DNA of 64,000 bases from Clostridia bacterium. Lineage in GTDB: Bacteria > Bacillota > Clostridia > Oscillospirales > CAG-272. Position numbers and translations under genes: made by a program. The number at the start of each line of letters is the position of its first letter. Positions within the stretch are counted from its first letter, which is position 1. Below, piece after piece: positions 15,143 to 24,208 of the stretch. The DNA lies in contig JAFUQU010000038.1 of assembly GCA_017472255.1 (NCBI GenBank), forward strand, positions 62,001-126,000, given 5' to 3'. Under the pieces are notes generated by a model. That model was given only the letters and a program-made list of their open reading frames with translations, made no database searches and was not told where the DNA came from.

Positions 15143-17977
15143 TCAGCGCTCCAGCATCCTTTTCAGATACTGTCCCGTGTATGATGCTTCGCACTGCGCG
15201 ACTTCCTCCGGCGTACCGGTGGCAACCACCGTACCGCCGCCGTCTCCGCCCTCGGGACCCAGGTCAATGATATAGTCCGCCGTCTTGATCATGTCCAGGT
15301 TGTGTTCGATAACCAGCACCGTGTTGCCCGCGTCCACCAGACGCTGAAGCACCTCAATCAGCTTTTTCACGTCCGCCATATGCAGACCGGTGGTCGGCTC
15401 GTCGAGGATATAGATTGTCCGCCCCGTGGAGCGCTTGGAAAGCTCGGTCGCCAGCTTGACGCGCTGGGCTTCGCCGCCCGACAGCGTGGTGGACGACTGA
15501 CCGATTTTGATATAGCCCAGACCCACGTCGTACAGCGTTTGCAGCTTCCGCGCCAGCCGGGGCAGGCTCTTGAAGAACTCCAGTCCTTCCTCGACGGTCA
15601 TCTCCAGCACGTCCGAAATATTCTTGCCCTTGTACTTAACCTCCAGCGTGTCCTTGTTGTAACGCTTGCCCTTGCAGACGTCGCAGGTCACGTACACATC
15701 GGGCAGAAAGTGCATCTCGATGCACTTCACGCCGTCGCCTTCGCAGGCCTCGCAGCGACCGCCCTTAATGTTGAAGGAGAAGCGTCCCGACGTGTAGGCG
15801 CGCATCTTCGCGTCCGGCGTCTTGGCGAACAGCTCGCGGATATCGGTGAACAGACCGGTATAGGTGGCGGGATTCGACCGGGGCGTCCGTCCGATGGGGC
15901 TTTGGTCGATGGCGATGATCTTGTCCAGATGCTCGATGCCCTCAATCCGATCATGCTTGCCCGGATAGGTGTAGGCACGGTTCAGCTCATGCGCCAGCAC
16001 CTGATAGAGAATCGAATTCACCAGCGATGATTTGCCCGAACCGGACACACCGGTGACGCAGCAGAACAGTCCCAGCGGGAACTCCACGTCGATATGCTTC
16101 AGGTTGTTCTGGGACGCGCCGATCACCTTCAAAAACTTGCCGTTGCCCGTCCGGCGCATGGCGGGAACCTCGATCTTCTCCCGCCCGGACAGGTAAGCGC
16201 CGGTGATGGAATCGGGATTTGCCTTAATTTCCTCCGGCGTTCCGGCAGCGATAATCTGTCCGCCGTGGATGCCCGCGCCGGGGCCGATATCCACGATATA
16301 ATCGGAGGATTCCATGGTTTCCTCGTCGTGCTCGACGACAATCAGGCTGTTGCCCGCGTCGCGCAGCCGCTTGAGGGTGACGATCAGCTTGGAATTGTCC
16401 CGCTGATGCAGACCGATGGATGGCTCGTCCAGAATATACAGCACGCCCATCAGCGACGAACCGATCTGTGTCGCAAGACGGATGCGCTGCGCCTCGCCGC
16501 CGGACAGCGTGCCGGCTTTGCGGGCAAGGGTCAGATATTCCAGACCCACGCTCTCCAGAAAGCCCAGCCGGGATTTGATTTCTTTAATAATCTCCTTGGC
16601 GATGGCGGCTTCCATCTCGGTCAGCTTCAAATTGTTGACGAATTCCAGCGCCTTTGTCACCGACATCCGGCAGAATTCGTCGATGTTCAGCCCGCCCACA
16701 GTAACAGCCAGCGAATTGGCGTTCAACCGTCGTCCATGACACTCGGGACAGGGGACTTCCTCCACAAATTCCTCGTAATACTCGTTCTGCGTCTGATCGA
16801 ACCGCGACTGAATCACGTTGAGCACGCCGTCAAACTTCACCGTCTGATTGTGCGCCACACCCTCCCAATAGCGGGTGATTTTCCAGACCTCCTTGCCGGT
16901 GCCGTAGAGCAGCACGCGAAACGCTTCTTTGGAAAAATCCTTGATGGGCATATCCAGCGTGAAGCCGTATTTTGCGCCGACCGCTTCGTAAAGCGGACCG
17001 TTCCAGGTTTCCTCGTCCAGCGTTTTGAAGCCGTTGACCTGAATCGCTCCCTGCCGCAGGGACAGAGACTTGTCGGGAATCACCTTGTCGGCGGAAATCG
17101 TCCGCATCTCGCCCAAACCCGCGCATTTCGGGCAGGCGCCGAAGGGATTGTTGAAGGAGAACATCCGGGGCGATAATTCGCCGATACTGATGCCGTGCTC
17201 CTCGCAGGCGTAGCTCTGGGAGAAGGATATCTCCGTATCTCCATCGAAGGTTTCGCCCTCCCGAAGCACGATGGACACCACCAGATTGCCCTCGGTCAGC
17301 GCCAGCGCCGTCTCCACCGAGTCCGCCAGCCGGGAACGCATATCATCCCGCCGGACGAGACGGTCAACGACAATTTCCACCGTGTGTTTGATGTTCTTCT
17401 CCAGCTTGATATCTTCGCCCAGATCGTACAGCGAGCCGTCGATGCGCACGCGCACATAGCCGCTCTTTTTCGCATCCTCGAGGATTTTTTCGTGCATACC
17501 CTTCTTGCCGCGCACCATCGGAGCCAGCACCATGAAGCGTGTGCCCTCGGGCAGCAGCATGATGCGGTCGATAATCTGATCCACCGTCTGCTGACGGATT
17601 TCCCGCCCGCAGATCGGGCAGTGCGGGATACCGACGCGGGCATAGAGAAGGCGCAGATAATCGTAAATTTCGGTGACGGTTCCCACCGTGGAGCGGGGGT
17701 TCTTTGAAGTGGTCTTCTGGTCGATGGAGATCGCCGGAGACAGTCCCTCGATGGAATCAAGATCGGGCTTGTCCAGCTGTCCGAGGAACATCCGGGCGTA
17801 GGAGGACAGTGACTCCACGAAGCGCCGGTGTCCTTCGGCGTAGATCGTGTCAAAGGCCAGCGAGGATTTGCCCGAGCCGGACAGTCCGGTGAAGACCACC
17901 AGCTTGTCCCGGGGGATGGTAAGATCGATATTTTTCAGGTTGTGTACGCGCACACCGCGCAGTGTCAGGTTTGCCAT
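15143..17977 (-). CDS. uvrA: Excinuclease ABC subunit A
   Basis: A 944-residue UvrA, the damage-recognition ATPase of nucleotide excision repair. Both ABC modules are visible: Walker [16 protein letters not shown] near residue 31 and [11 protein letters not shown] in the second half; signature [18 protein letters not shown] and [18 protein letters not shown]; and zinc-finger cysteines ([28 protein letters not shown]). The length is normal. It starts 5 bp after the uvrB stop, so the two are co-transcribed as uvrBA. Confidence 0.98.
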   Translation of the reverse strand: MANLTLRGVRVHNLKNIDLTIPRDKLVVFTGLSGSGKSSLAFDTIYAEGHRRFVESLSSYARMFLGQLDKPDLDSIEGLSPAISIDQKTTSKNPRSTVGTVTEIYDYLRLLYARVGIPHCPICGREIRQQTVDQIIDRIMLLPEGTRFMVLAPMVRGKKGMHEKILEDAKKSGYVRVRIDGSLYDLGEDIKLEKNIKHTVEIVVDRLVRRDDMRSRLADSVETALALTEGNLVVSIVLREGETFDGDTEISFSQSYACEEHGISIGELSPRMFSFNNPFGACPKCAGLGEMRTISADKVIPDKSLSLRQGAIQVNGFKTLDEETWNGPLYEAVGAKYGFTLDMPIKDFSKEAFRVLLYGTGKEVWKITRYWEGVAHNQTVKFDGVLNVIQSRFDQTQNEYYEEFVEEVPCPECHGRRLNANSLAVTVGGLNIDEFCRMSVTKALEFVNNLKLTEMEAAIAKEIIKEIKSRLGFLESVGLEYLTLARKAGTLSGGEAQRIRLATQIGSSLMGVLYILDEPSIGLHQRDNSKLIVTLKRLRDAGNSLIVVEHDEETMESSDYIVDIGPGAGIHGGQIIAAGTPEEIKANPDSITGAYLSGREKIEVPAMRRTGNGKFLKVIGASQNNLKHIDVEFPLGLFCCVTGVSGSGKSSLVNSILYQVLAHELNRAYTYPGKHDRIEGIEHLDKIIAIDQSPIGRTPRSNPATYTGLFTDIRELFAKTPDAKMRAYTSGRFSFNIKGGRCEACEGDGVKCIEMHFLPDVYVTCDVCKGKRYNKDTLEVKYKGKNISDVLEMTVEEGLEFFKSLPRLARKLQTLYDVGLGYIKIGQSSTTLSGGEAQRVKLATELSKRSTGRTIYILDEPTTGLHMADVKKLIEVLQRLVDAGNTVLVIEHNLDMIKTADYIIDLGPEGGDGGGTVVATGTPEEVAQCEASYTGQYLKRMLER

Positions 17978-17982
17978 ATAGC

Positions 17983-19968
17983 TTAAACTCCTTGAAGATT
18001 CTTGATTTTATCCCGCAGATAGGCGGCACGTTCGAATTCCAGCTTTTTCGCCGCCGCTTTCATCTCGGCGGTCAGCTCCTCGATGAGGCTCTGCTTCTCG
18101 GCGGCAGACAGCTTCTTCTGCTCACGCGCAGCCTTTGCCAGCCTGGTTTCGGGCGACTCCTCCGCTTCCTTTTTGCCGATTTCGATGAGGTCGCGGACAC
18201 TCTTTTTGATGGTCTGCGGCGTGATGCCGTGCTTTTCGTTGTAAGCCTGCTGCACCGTCCGGCGGCGGTTAGTCTCGTCGATGGCCGCCTGCATGGAGGG
18301 CGTAATACTGTCGGCGTACATAATAACCTTGCCCTCGGCATTTCGCGCGGCACGTCCGATGGTCTGTATCAGCGAGGTTTCCGAGCGAAGGAAGCCCTCC
18401 TTATCCGCGTCGAGAATCGCCACCAGCGAAACCTCCGGGATGTCCAAACCCTCCCGCAACAGGTTGATGCCCACCAGCACGTCGAAAACGCCCAGCCGCA
18501 GATCCCGCAGAATCTCGCTGCGTTCCATGGTTTCCACCTTGTGGTGGATGTACTTGACCTTGATCAGGTTCATCTCCAGATACTCGGTCAGATCCTCCGC
18601 CATTTTCTTAGTCAGCGTGGTCACGAGAACCCGCTCACTCTTTTCCACACGGCTGTGGATTTCTCCGATCAGGTCGTCGATCTGTCCTTCCACGGGGCGA
18701 ACCTCCACCTCCGGGTCAAGCAGACCGGTGGGGCGGATGATCTGCTCCACAATCTGCCCCGAGCGTTCCCGCTCATATTCCGACGGCGTGGCACTGACGT
18801 AAATCGCCTGATGGATTTTCCGCTCGAATTCCTCAAAATAAAGCGGGCGGTTGTCATAAGCCGACGGCAGACGGAAGCCGAAATCCACCAGATTCCGCTT
18901 GCGCGCACGATCGCCGCCGCTCATGCCCTTGACCTGAGGCAGCGTCACGTGGGACTCGTCCACGAACAGCAGGAAATCCTTCGGAAAATAATCCAGCAGC
19001 GTATAAGGCGTAGAGCCGGGCTGCCGTCCCGCCATAACCCGGGAGTAGTTTTCCACGCCCGAGCAGAAGCCGATTTCCCGTAGCATCTCCAGATCATAAC
19101 GGGTGCGTTCCTCGATGCGCTGCGCCTCCAGCAGCTTATTCTGGCTGCGGAAGTAGTCGATGCGGTCGTTCAGCTCATCCTCAATCTCCTTCAGCGCCGC
19201 TTCCCTGCGGTCGTCGGACACCGCGTAGTGGGTAGCCGGGAAAATCGACACATAGGACAGCGTGCGCAGAAACTCGCCAGTAACCACATGAATCTCGGAC
19301 AGCCGTTCGATCTCGTCGCCGAAGAACTCCACCCGTATCGCCTTTTCGCCGCTGGACGCGGGGAAAATCTCCACCACATCGCCTCGGACGCGGAATTTGT
19401 CACGGACAAAGTTCACGTCGTTGCGGTCGTAGGACAGAGCAATCAACCGTCTGGTAAGCTCATCCCGCTCCATCACCATGCCGGGACGCAGAGAGATCAG
19501 CATACTCTGGTATTCCTGCGGATCACCCAGCGAATAAATGCAGGACACCGACGACACGATGATCACATCCCGTCGCTCAAAAAGGGAGCTGGTCGCGCTG
19601 TGACGGAGCATATCGATCTCGTCGTTGACCGAGCTGTCTTTTTCAATATAAATATCCTTGCCCGGGATGTAAGCCTCGGGCTGGTAATAGTCGTAGTAGG
19701 AGACGAAAAACTCCACCGCGTTCTCGGGGAAGAACTCCCGGAATTCCGAGCAAAGCTGGGCGGCCAACGTCTTATTGTGCGCCAGCACCAGCGTGGGACG
19801 GTTAAGCCGGGCGATGATGTTCGCCATTGTGAAGGTTTTGCCCGAGCCGGTGACGCCAAGAAGCGTCTGCTCGTGGATTCCGGCTTCCACGCCAGCCACC
19901 AGCCGGTCAATAGCGTCCGGCTGATCGCCGGTGGGCTTGTAATCGGATATGAGCTTGAATCGATCCAC
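17983..19968 (-). CDS. uvrB: Excinuclease ABC subunit B
   Basis: A 661-residue UvrB, the helicase-like damage-verification subunit that receives DNA from UvrA and recruits UvrC. Walker A is [17 protein letters not shown]. The beta-hairpin region [24 protein letters not shown]-like [11 protein letters not shown], and helicase motif [21 protein letters not shown] are present, and the C-terminal UVR motif ([20 protein letters not shown]) is complete. It begins with GTG, with GGGAGGT upstream. A LexA-like box lies just before it. Confidence 0.98.
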   Translation of the reverse strand: MDRFKLISDYKPTGDQPDAIDRLVAGVEAGIHEQTLLGVTGSGKTFTMANIIARLNRPTLVLAHNKTLAAQLCSEFREFFPENAVEFFVSYYDYYQPEAYIPGKDIYIEKDSSVNDEIDMLRHSATSSLFERRDVIIVSSVSCIYSLGDPQEYQSMLISLRPGMVMERDELTRRLIALSYDRNDVNFVRDKFRVRGDVVEIFPASSGEKAIRVEFFGDEIERLSEIHVVTGEFLRTLSYVSIFPATHYAVSDDRREAALKEIEDELNDRIDYFRSQNKLLEAQRIEERTRYDLEMLREIGFCSGVENYSRVMAGRQPGSTPYTLLDYFPKDFLLFVDESHVTLPQVKGMSGGDRARKRNLVDFGFRLPSAYDNRPLYFEEFERKIHQAIYVSATPSEYERERSGQIVEQIIRPTGLLDPEVEVRPVEGQIDDLIGEIHSRVEKSERVLVTTLTKKMAEDLTEYLEMNLIKVKYIHHKVETMERSEILRDLRLGVFDVLVGINLLREGLDIPEVSLVAILDADKEGFLRSETSLIQTIGRAARNAEGKVIMYADSITPSMQAAIDETNRRRTVQQAYNEKHGITPQTIKKSVRDLIEIGKKEAEESPETRLAKAAREQKKLSAAEKQSLIEELTAEMKAAAKKLEFERAAYLRDKIKNLQGV

Positions 19969-19982
19969 AGTAAGATACCTCC

Positions 19983-19996
19983 CGAATCCATGTTCG
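19983..19996 (-). promoter_or_regulatory. LexA (SOS) box upstream of uvrBA
   Basis: On the minus strand CGAACATGGATTCG matches the Gram-positive LexA consensus CGAACNNNNGTTCG at all but one fixed position. It sits 15-28 nt before the uvrB GTG and downstream of the -10 element, where a bound repressor would block transcription. Confidence 0.75.
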
Positions 19997-20019
19997 CGTT
20001 TATAATGCCTGTACCAAAC

Positions 20020-20048
20020 ATTATATCACAAATCTTTTATAAAGTAAA
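20020..20048 (-). promoter_or_regulatory. Promoter of uvrBA
   Basis: On the minus strand TTTACT (20048-20043), a 17-nt spacer and TATAAT (20025-20020). The -35 overlaps the T-tail of the terminator of the upstream gene. Confidence 0.65.
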
Positions 20049-20080
20049 GACGGGAGAGCAAAATATTTGTTCTCCCGTCT
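20048..20080 (-). terminator. Intrinsic terminator of the rhomboid-like gene
   Basis: A 9-bp stem (GACGGGAGA at 20049-20057, partner 20071-20079) with a 13-nt loop, followed on the minus strand by TTTACTTT. Confidence 0.75.
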
Positions 20081-20121
20081 GTAGAATTTTTGCCCGCCCG
20101 CAGACGGTCTTTTGTATGCTC

Positions 20122-20778
20122 TTATTTGAAATTCTGCTTCCACTTCCAGCGGCGGTAGAGCGATTTGCACCAGTCGATGAAATTGGGCGTGAAAAAGATA
20201 AACACGTTGATAACCGCCATAATCAGCGCCAGCCGTCCCGCCCAGCTCTCGTAGACGAAGCTCATTAAAAATCCCACAGCGTCCAGTACCGCCAGCCATT
20301 TCATCTTCACCGGAATGAAGAAGAACAGCAGGATTTCATAATCCGGGAACAGCAGGGCGAACGCGAAGAAAAGCGACAGGTTCAGATAAGTATTGGTGGC
20401 GTACCCGGTGATAAATCCGGCGATGATGGCTCCCACAGCGCCCAGTATATAGTAGGCGGTAAAGCCGAAGGAACCCCACTGATTCTCCAGCGTGCTGCCG
20501 ATGTGCCAGTAGAAATAGAGCGAAAAGATAATGAAAATCATACTGGACGACGGCGGCAGAAACAGAAAGGTCACAATCCGCCAGACTTGTCCCTGCATAA
20601 TCAGCGCCCGGTCGAAATAGAGCACTTCCTGAAGGCTGTGCCCGGTAACGGGCGTGATCAGCATATCCATGACGAAGACAATGGCCATGGCGCCCACAAG
20701 AATCAGCATCAGATTGGGAATGGCGAACCGCCCCAGCTTCCGCTGGGCACGATCCAGCCAGCCTCTGCGATAAATCAT
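20122..20778 (-). CDS. Rhomboid-fold membrane protein without the catalytic serine motif
   Basis: A 218-residue integral membrane protein with about six hydrophobic segments. Rhomboid-family landmarks include the WR motif in GQVWRIVTFLFLPPSSS, HIGSTLENQWGSFGFTAYY, and FALLFPDYEILLFFFIPVK. At the place where active rhomboid proteases carry GxSG, this protein reads NTYLNLSLFFAF, so the nucleophile motif is missing and proteolysis is unlikely. It may be a rhomboid pseudoprotease that binds membrane segments, or belong to a related DUF family. It is monocistronic, between an AraC gene and uvrB on the same strand. Confidence 0.75.
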   Translation of the reverse strand: MIYRRGWLDRAQRKLGRFAIPNLMLILVGAMAIVFVMDMLITPVTGHSLQEVLYFDRALIMQGQVWRIVTFLFLPPSSSMIFIIFSLYFYWHIGSTLENQWGSFGFTAYYILGAVGAIIAGFITGYATNTYLNLSLFFAFALLFPDYEILLFFFIPVKMKWLAVLDAVGFLMSFVYESWAGRLALIMAVINVFIFFTPNFIDWCKSLYRRWKWKQNFK

Positions 20779-20845
20779 ATTCTCACCTCGATGGAATGGT
20801 TATTCATAATTTTACCACAAATCCTGTGAACAATTCAATATAAAA

Positions 20846-21748
20846 TCATTTTTTCTCTGTGACATCGATCATTTTCCGCCGCTCGGAGGGCTTCATGCCC
20901 GTGTGCGTCTGATAAACGCTGGAAAAATGGCTGGAATCATGGAAGGAAAGAGAATAAGCGATTTCGGTGATGCTCATGTTGGTTTCCAGCAGCAGCTGAT
21001 TGGCGTGCTGGATTTTGACGCAAACAATATATTCATGCAGTGACATTCCCGTCAGCTCTCGGACGATTCGGTTGACATAGTTGGGATGGTAGGAGAATTT
21101 TTCGGCAATCTGGCGGCAGGTGAGCGGCTCTGTAAAATGGGTGTTGATATAGCTGACAATTGCCCGCACATTCGCACGTCCTGGACTCCGGTGGGTCATG
21201 CCGTGGTAAGCCGCCACATCCGCAATAAGATCAGCAAGCCGCGCGTTCAGACGCAGACAGGCATACGGGTCATTTCCACGATATAGACGGCAGAGCTGAC
21301 GGAATTTCTCCTCCGCATCCGGCATATTATGCAGCACAAAGGTCTCGTTGAAGTCCGGCTGATCGTCGAACAGGATTTTATCGGCACATTTCGGCGGCTG
21401 ACTAATTTCAAAATCGCCCATTAGAAAAAAATTGTTGATAGACTGTTTTTTTCGCATGGTCTGCTCCGTAGGCATAGACGGGTAAAACTCAAAAAAGACA
21501 TTCATAAATTCAGAGCGTCCGGGATGAAACACGGTATCGTACCGCTGACCGGGAACCATGTAAACCACATCGCCCGGTGCGCACATCTCCTCATGATCGT
21601 CCCAGCGCAGCGTAAACGAACCGGACACCGGCATCAGAAAGCGGTAGGACAGCGACAGCTTGCGATGGATAACATCTTTCTGATACTGATAAACCGGCGT
21701 GACAAACAGCGAACGCATACTGGGGGAAATCAACTCAAAGCTGACCAT
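20846..21748 (-). CDS. AraC-family transcriptional regulator
   Basis: A 300-residue regulator with a cupin-type sensor (MPVSGSFTLRWDDHEE, APGDVVYMVPGQRYD). Its C-terminal AraC HTH pair reads EPLTCRQIAEKFSYHPNYVN, MSLHEYIVCVKIQHANQLLL and ITEIAYSLSFHDSSHFSSVY. The ATG at 21748 is chosen over a start 30 nt upstream because AGGAGG lies 7 nt before it. It is divergent from the FAD oxidoreductase gene, its probable target, and the shared region holds three copies of a 10-bp motif. Confidence 0.93.
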   Translation of the reverse strand: MVSFELISPSMRSLFVTPVYQYQKDVIHRKLSLSYRFLMPVSGSFTLRWDDHEEMCAPGDVVYMVPGQRYDTVFHPGRSEFMNVFFEFYPSMPTEQTMRKKQSINNFFLMGDFEISQPPKCADKILFDDQPDFNETFVLHNMPDAEEKFRQLCRLYRGNDPYACLRLNARLADLIADVAAYHGMTHRSPGRANVRAIVSYINTHFTEPLTCRQIAEKFSYHPNYVNRIVRELTGMSLHEYIVCVKIQHANQLLLETNMSITEIAYSLSFHDSSHFSSVYQTHTGMKPSERRKMIDVTEKK

Positions 21749-21788
21749 ATCGCACCTCCTTTTCTGATATTGTATCACACTCAGGCTA

Positions 21789-21897
21789 AAAAATCAACCA
21801 CAAGGTAAAAAAAGTTTGATTTATACAAATTCAGTGTTGATTTTTCATTGACAAAACACACATTTTGTACTATCATTATTATAGTTGATTTTTCAAC
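21789..21897. repeat. Three-copy GTTGATTTTT motif in a divergent control region
   Basis: GTTGATTTTT occurs at 21836-21845 and 21884-21893 on the plus strand, and inverted at 21789-21798. The second copy is part of a perfect dyad GTTGA-TTTT-TCAAC (21884-21897) just after the -10 of the FAD oxidoreductase promoter. The first copy abuts its -35. The spacing suggests operator sites for the adjacent AraC protein. Confidence 0.6.
21848..21876 (+). promoter_or_regulatory. Sigma-A promoter of the FAD oxidoreductase gene
   Basis: TTGACA (21848-21853), 17-nt spacer, TATCAT (21871-21876). Confidence 0.75.
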
Positions 21898-21917
21898 AAT
21901 AAATGGAGGTATACAAT

Positions 21918-23156
21918 ATGCAATATGATATAGTAGTGGCAGGCGGCGGTCTGGCGGGCGTGCTGGCTGCAGTATCGGCAGCACGAGACGGAATGAAGGT
22001 GCTGCTCATTGAAAAACACGGTTATCTGGGCGGTATGGCCACCTGCGGTTTGGTTTTCCCGTTCATGCCCTTCCGCGAGAAGGGCAGCGGAAGGCTTGCC
22101 AACGCCGGATTGTTCGCTTCGCTCCAGAAGCGGATGTATGAACTGGGAGGAGCACCCTCTCCCGATTCCGGCTCATACAAAGAGGAATATATGAAGCTCG
22201 CTCTCGACCGCATGGTGCGCGAAGCAGGTGTGAAGGTGCTTTTCCACTCGCTGCTGTCCGATGTGGTGCGCGACGGACGTGTGATCAAAGAAATCACCAT
22301 CTCCACCCCCCAGGGTAACATCCGCGTCGCAGCCCCCATCTTCATTGACGCCACTGGTGACGCCGATCTGACCGCCTTCGCGGGACTGGATTATAAGCTG
22401 GGGCGGGAGGAAGACGGTCTCTGCCAGCCTATGACCCTCTGCTTCCGTCTGATCAACGTGGATTGGACACGCTACGACCGCGCCAAAGCCAACGCCCTCT
22501 ACAAAGAAATGCGTGAGCAGGGCATCATTAAGAATCCCCGTGAGGACATCCTTGCCTTCAAATATCCGATTTCCAATGTCATGCACCTGAACACAACCCG
22601 CATCGTTGGCAAGAATCCCGTATCGGTGGAAGACCTCTCCGAAAGCGAAATGGTCGCGCGTGAGCAGATGTACGAAATGTACCGCTTCATGAAGGAAAAT
22701 ATCCCCGGCATGGAAAACTGCGATATGCTTTACAGCGCCAACGAAATCGGCATCCGCGAAAGCCGCCGCATCGTCGGTCATTACACCATCTCCAAGGAAG
22801 ATGTTATTCACGCCGTCAAGCATGATGACCGCATCGCCCGCGCTACCTACGAAATCGACATTCACAATCCCGCCGGAACCGGTACCTATCACTGCCCCGT
22901 TCCCGCGAACGATTTTTATACCATCCCCTACCGCGCGCTGATTCCCGTCGGTGCGGATAATCTGATCGTCGCCGGACGTCCGATTTCCTCCACCCATGAG
23001 GCGCACAGCTCCTTCCGCATCATGCCGATCACAAGCTGCATTGGCGAGGCTGCCGGAGCCGCCGCCGCGCTTATGCGCAAACACGACTGCAAATCCATCG
23101 ACATTCCGATTCAGACCCTGCAGGACACGCTGGTCGATAACGGCGCGCTGATTTAA
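21918..23156 (+). CDS. FAD-dependent oxidoreductase (FAD_oxidored / GidA-like fold)
   Basis: A 412-residue flavoprotein. The dinucleotide-binding motif YDIVVAGGGLAGVLAAVSAA opens the protein, followed by LIEKHGYLGGMATCGLV (PF12831-type), IFIDATGDADLTAFAG, and the late NLIVAGRPISSTHEAHSSFR and CIGEAAGAAAALM that close the FAD site. The substrate is unknown; family members are often linked to sugar or heparin-type catabolic loci. ATG at 21918 has GGAGGT 8 nt upstream. It is controlled from a region shared with a divergent AraC regulator, and a terminator follows at 23171. Confidence 0.9.
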   Translation: MQYDIVVAGGGLAGVLAAVSAARDGMKVLLIEKHGYLGGMATCGLVFPFMPFREKGSGRLANAGLFASLQKRMYELGGAPSPDSGSYKEEYMKLALDRMVREAGVKVLFHSLLSDVVRDGRVIKEITISTPQGNIRVAAPIFIDATGDADLTAFAGLDYKLGREEDGLCQPMTLCFRLINVDWTRYDRAKANALYKEMREQGIIKNPREDILAFKYPISNVMHLNTTRIVGKNPVSVEDLSESEMVAREQMYEMYRFMKENIPGMENCDMLYSANEIGIRESRRIVGHYTISKEDVIHAVKHDDRIARATYEIDIHNPAGTGTYHCPVPANDFYTIPYRALIPVGADNLIVAGRPISSTHEAHSSFRIMPITSCIGEAAGAAAALMRKHDCKSIDIPIQTLQDTLVDNGALI

Positions 23157-23170
23157 GGATGATAACGCCA

Positions 23171-23203
23171 TAAGAAAAACCGCCTGACGGCGGTTTTTCT
23201 TAT
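23171..23203. terminator. Bidirectional intrinsic terminator
   Basis: AAGAAAAACCGCC and its complement around a TGA loop form a dyad with A/T tails between converging genes. Confidence 0.9.
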
Positions 23204-23222
23204 GTAATTCTCTATTCAGAAA

Positions 23223-24035
23223 TTACTTTCTCTTCTTCAGGTTCAGAACGGCTGCGCCGGAAGCTGCCAGAGAAGCGATTGCTGCGATCAGACCCATGTC
23301 AGCAGTGTCAGGAGTCTTGGTTTCTTCCTGTTCAACCGGAGCAACATATCTCTCGGAGGTGAGGGTCAGCTTGTCATAAGCCTCGGTGGAGGACCATGCC
23401 TTCTCCTGAGCTGCTGCGTCGCCTGCAAAGTATTCACCTTCACGAGTGCCGGACTTGCCATCCTCATCGGAGTTGATGTGGAAAGCAACACCGATTACAG
23501 CGTCAGCCTTGGGAGTATAGTTAGAGCCCCACGGAATAACCATCTCTACTGCGTAACCCTTATCGGTCACAACAGACTTGTAGGTAGCGGTCTTGCTGCC
23601 GGTATCCCAGTGCTGACCACGACCGTTCCAGCCGAACTCAGCGCCGGGAACAGGACCCTGAGCAGTGTACTGACCAGCGTTGATCGTGGTGATATCGCCA
23701 GGAGCAGCTGCAAGGTCAAGGAAGAACTCTACGGAGTCAGCCTGCCAGTAAGTAGCAGCAGCCTTGTCGGAGAGGATCGGGTCGGTGATATCGAAGAACA
23801 CGTAGATGTTCTTGTCATCCCACAGAACGCGGGCAGTACCGGAGGTCTTGCCGTCACCTGCGGACTTCAGGTTATTGCTGATAGAGATTGCTTCAGCAGC
23901 CTTGTAAGCGTCATCCATCTTACCATCGATGGTGGGGGTGCCGGTAGCGGCCTTGTAGGAGTTTGCTGCGGAGGCGGATATGCTCAGAGCAGTAACCATC
24001 AGAGCAGCCAGTGCGAGAGAACCAAGCTTTTTCAT
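23223..24035 (-). CDS. Secreted, wall- or membrane-anchored CBM9-like carbohydrate-binding protein
   Basis: A 270-residue exported protein. Signal peptide: MKKLGSLALAALMVTALSIS with an ASAA cleavage region. The body (about 28-225) resembles the family 9 carbohydrate-binding / DOMON-like sandwich (TPTIDGKMDDAYKAAEAIS, ARVLWDDKNIYVFFDITDP, YWQADSVEFFLDL, GYAVEMVIPWG). The C-terminus is a sorting-like tail: TPDTADMG, a hydrophobic stretch, then KKRK. No catalytic domain is attached. ATG at 24035 is preceded by AAAGGA. It has its own promoter and terminator, so it is monocistronic. Ligand unknown. Confidence 0.85.
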   Translation of the reverse strand: MKKLGSLALAALMVTALSISASAANSYKAATGTPTIDGKMDDAYKAAEAISISNNLKSAGDGKTSGTARVLWDDKNIYVFFDITDPILSDKAAATYWQADSVEFFLDLAAAPGDITTINAGQYTAQGPVPGAEFGWNGRGQHWDTGSKTATYKSVVTDKGYAVEMVIPWGSNYTPKADAVIGVAFHINSDEDGKSGTREGEYFAGDAAAQEKAWSSTEAYDKLTLTSERYVAPVEQEETKTPDTADMGLIAAIASLAASGAAVLNLKKRK

Positions 24036-24099
24036 TTTACAAAGTCCTTTCAAAATTAATTTTGATTACGGGGAGAACATTGTCTCCTGTACGATTACT

Positions 24100-24128
24100 A
24101 TTATATCATAAGAACTTACGAATTGCAA
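24100..24128 (-). promoter_or_regulatory. Sigma-A promoter of the CBM9-like gene
   Basis: TTGCAA (24128-24123), 17-nt spacer, TATAAT (24105-24100) on the minus strand. Confidence 0.75.
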
Positions 24129-24208
24129 GGGCTTTTTGAAATTTTTTTAGTCATTATCTAACTTTTATAATCACTATATGACTTTCAAATGTGAATTTTA
24201 CACGGATT

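Noticed and set aside
24054..24208. Additional small gene between the ETF fusion and the CBM9-like gene
   Set aside because: The stretch holds the CBM9-like promoter and AT-rich sequence; no short frame with a ribosome binding site.
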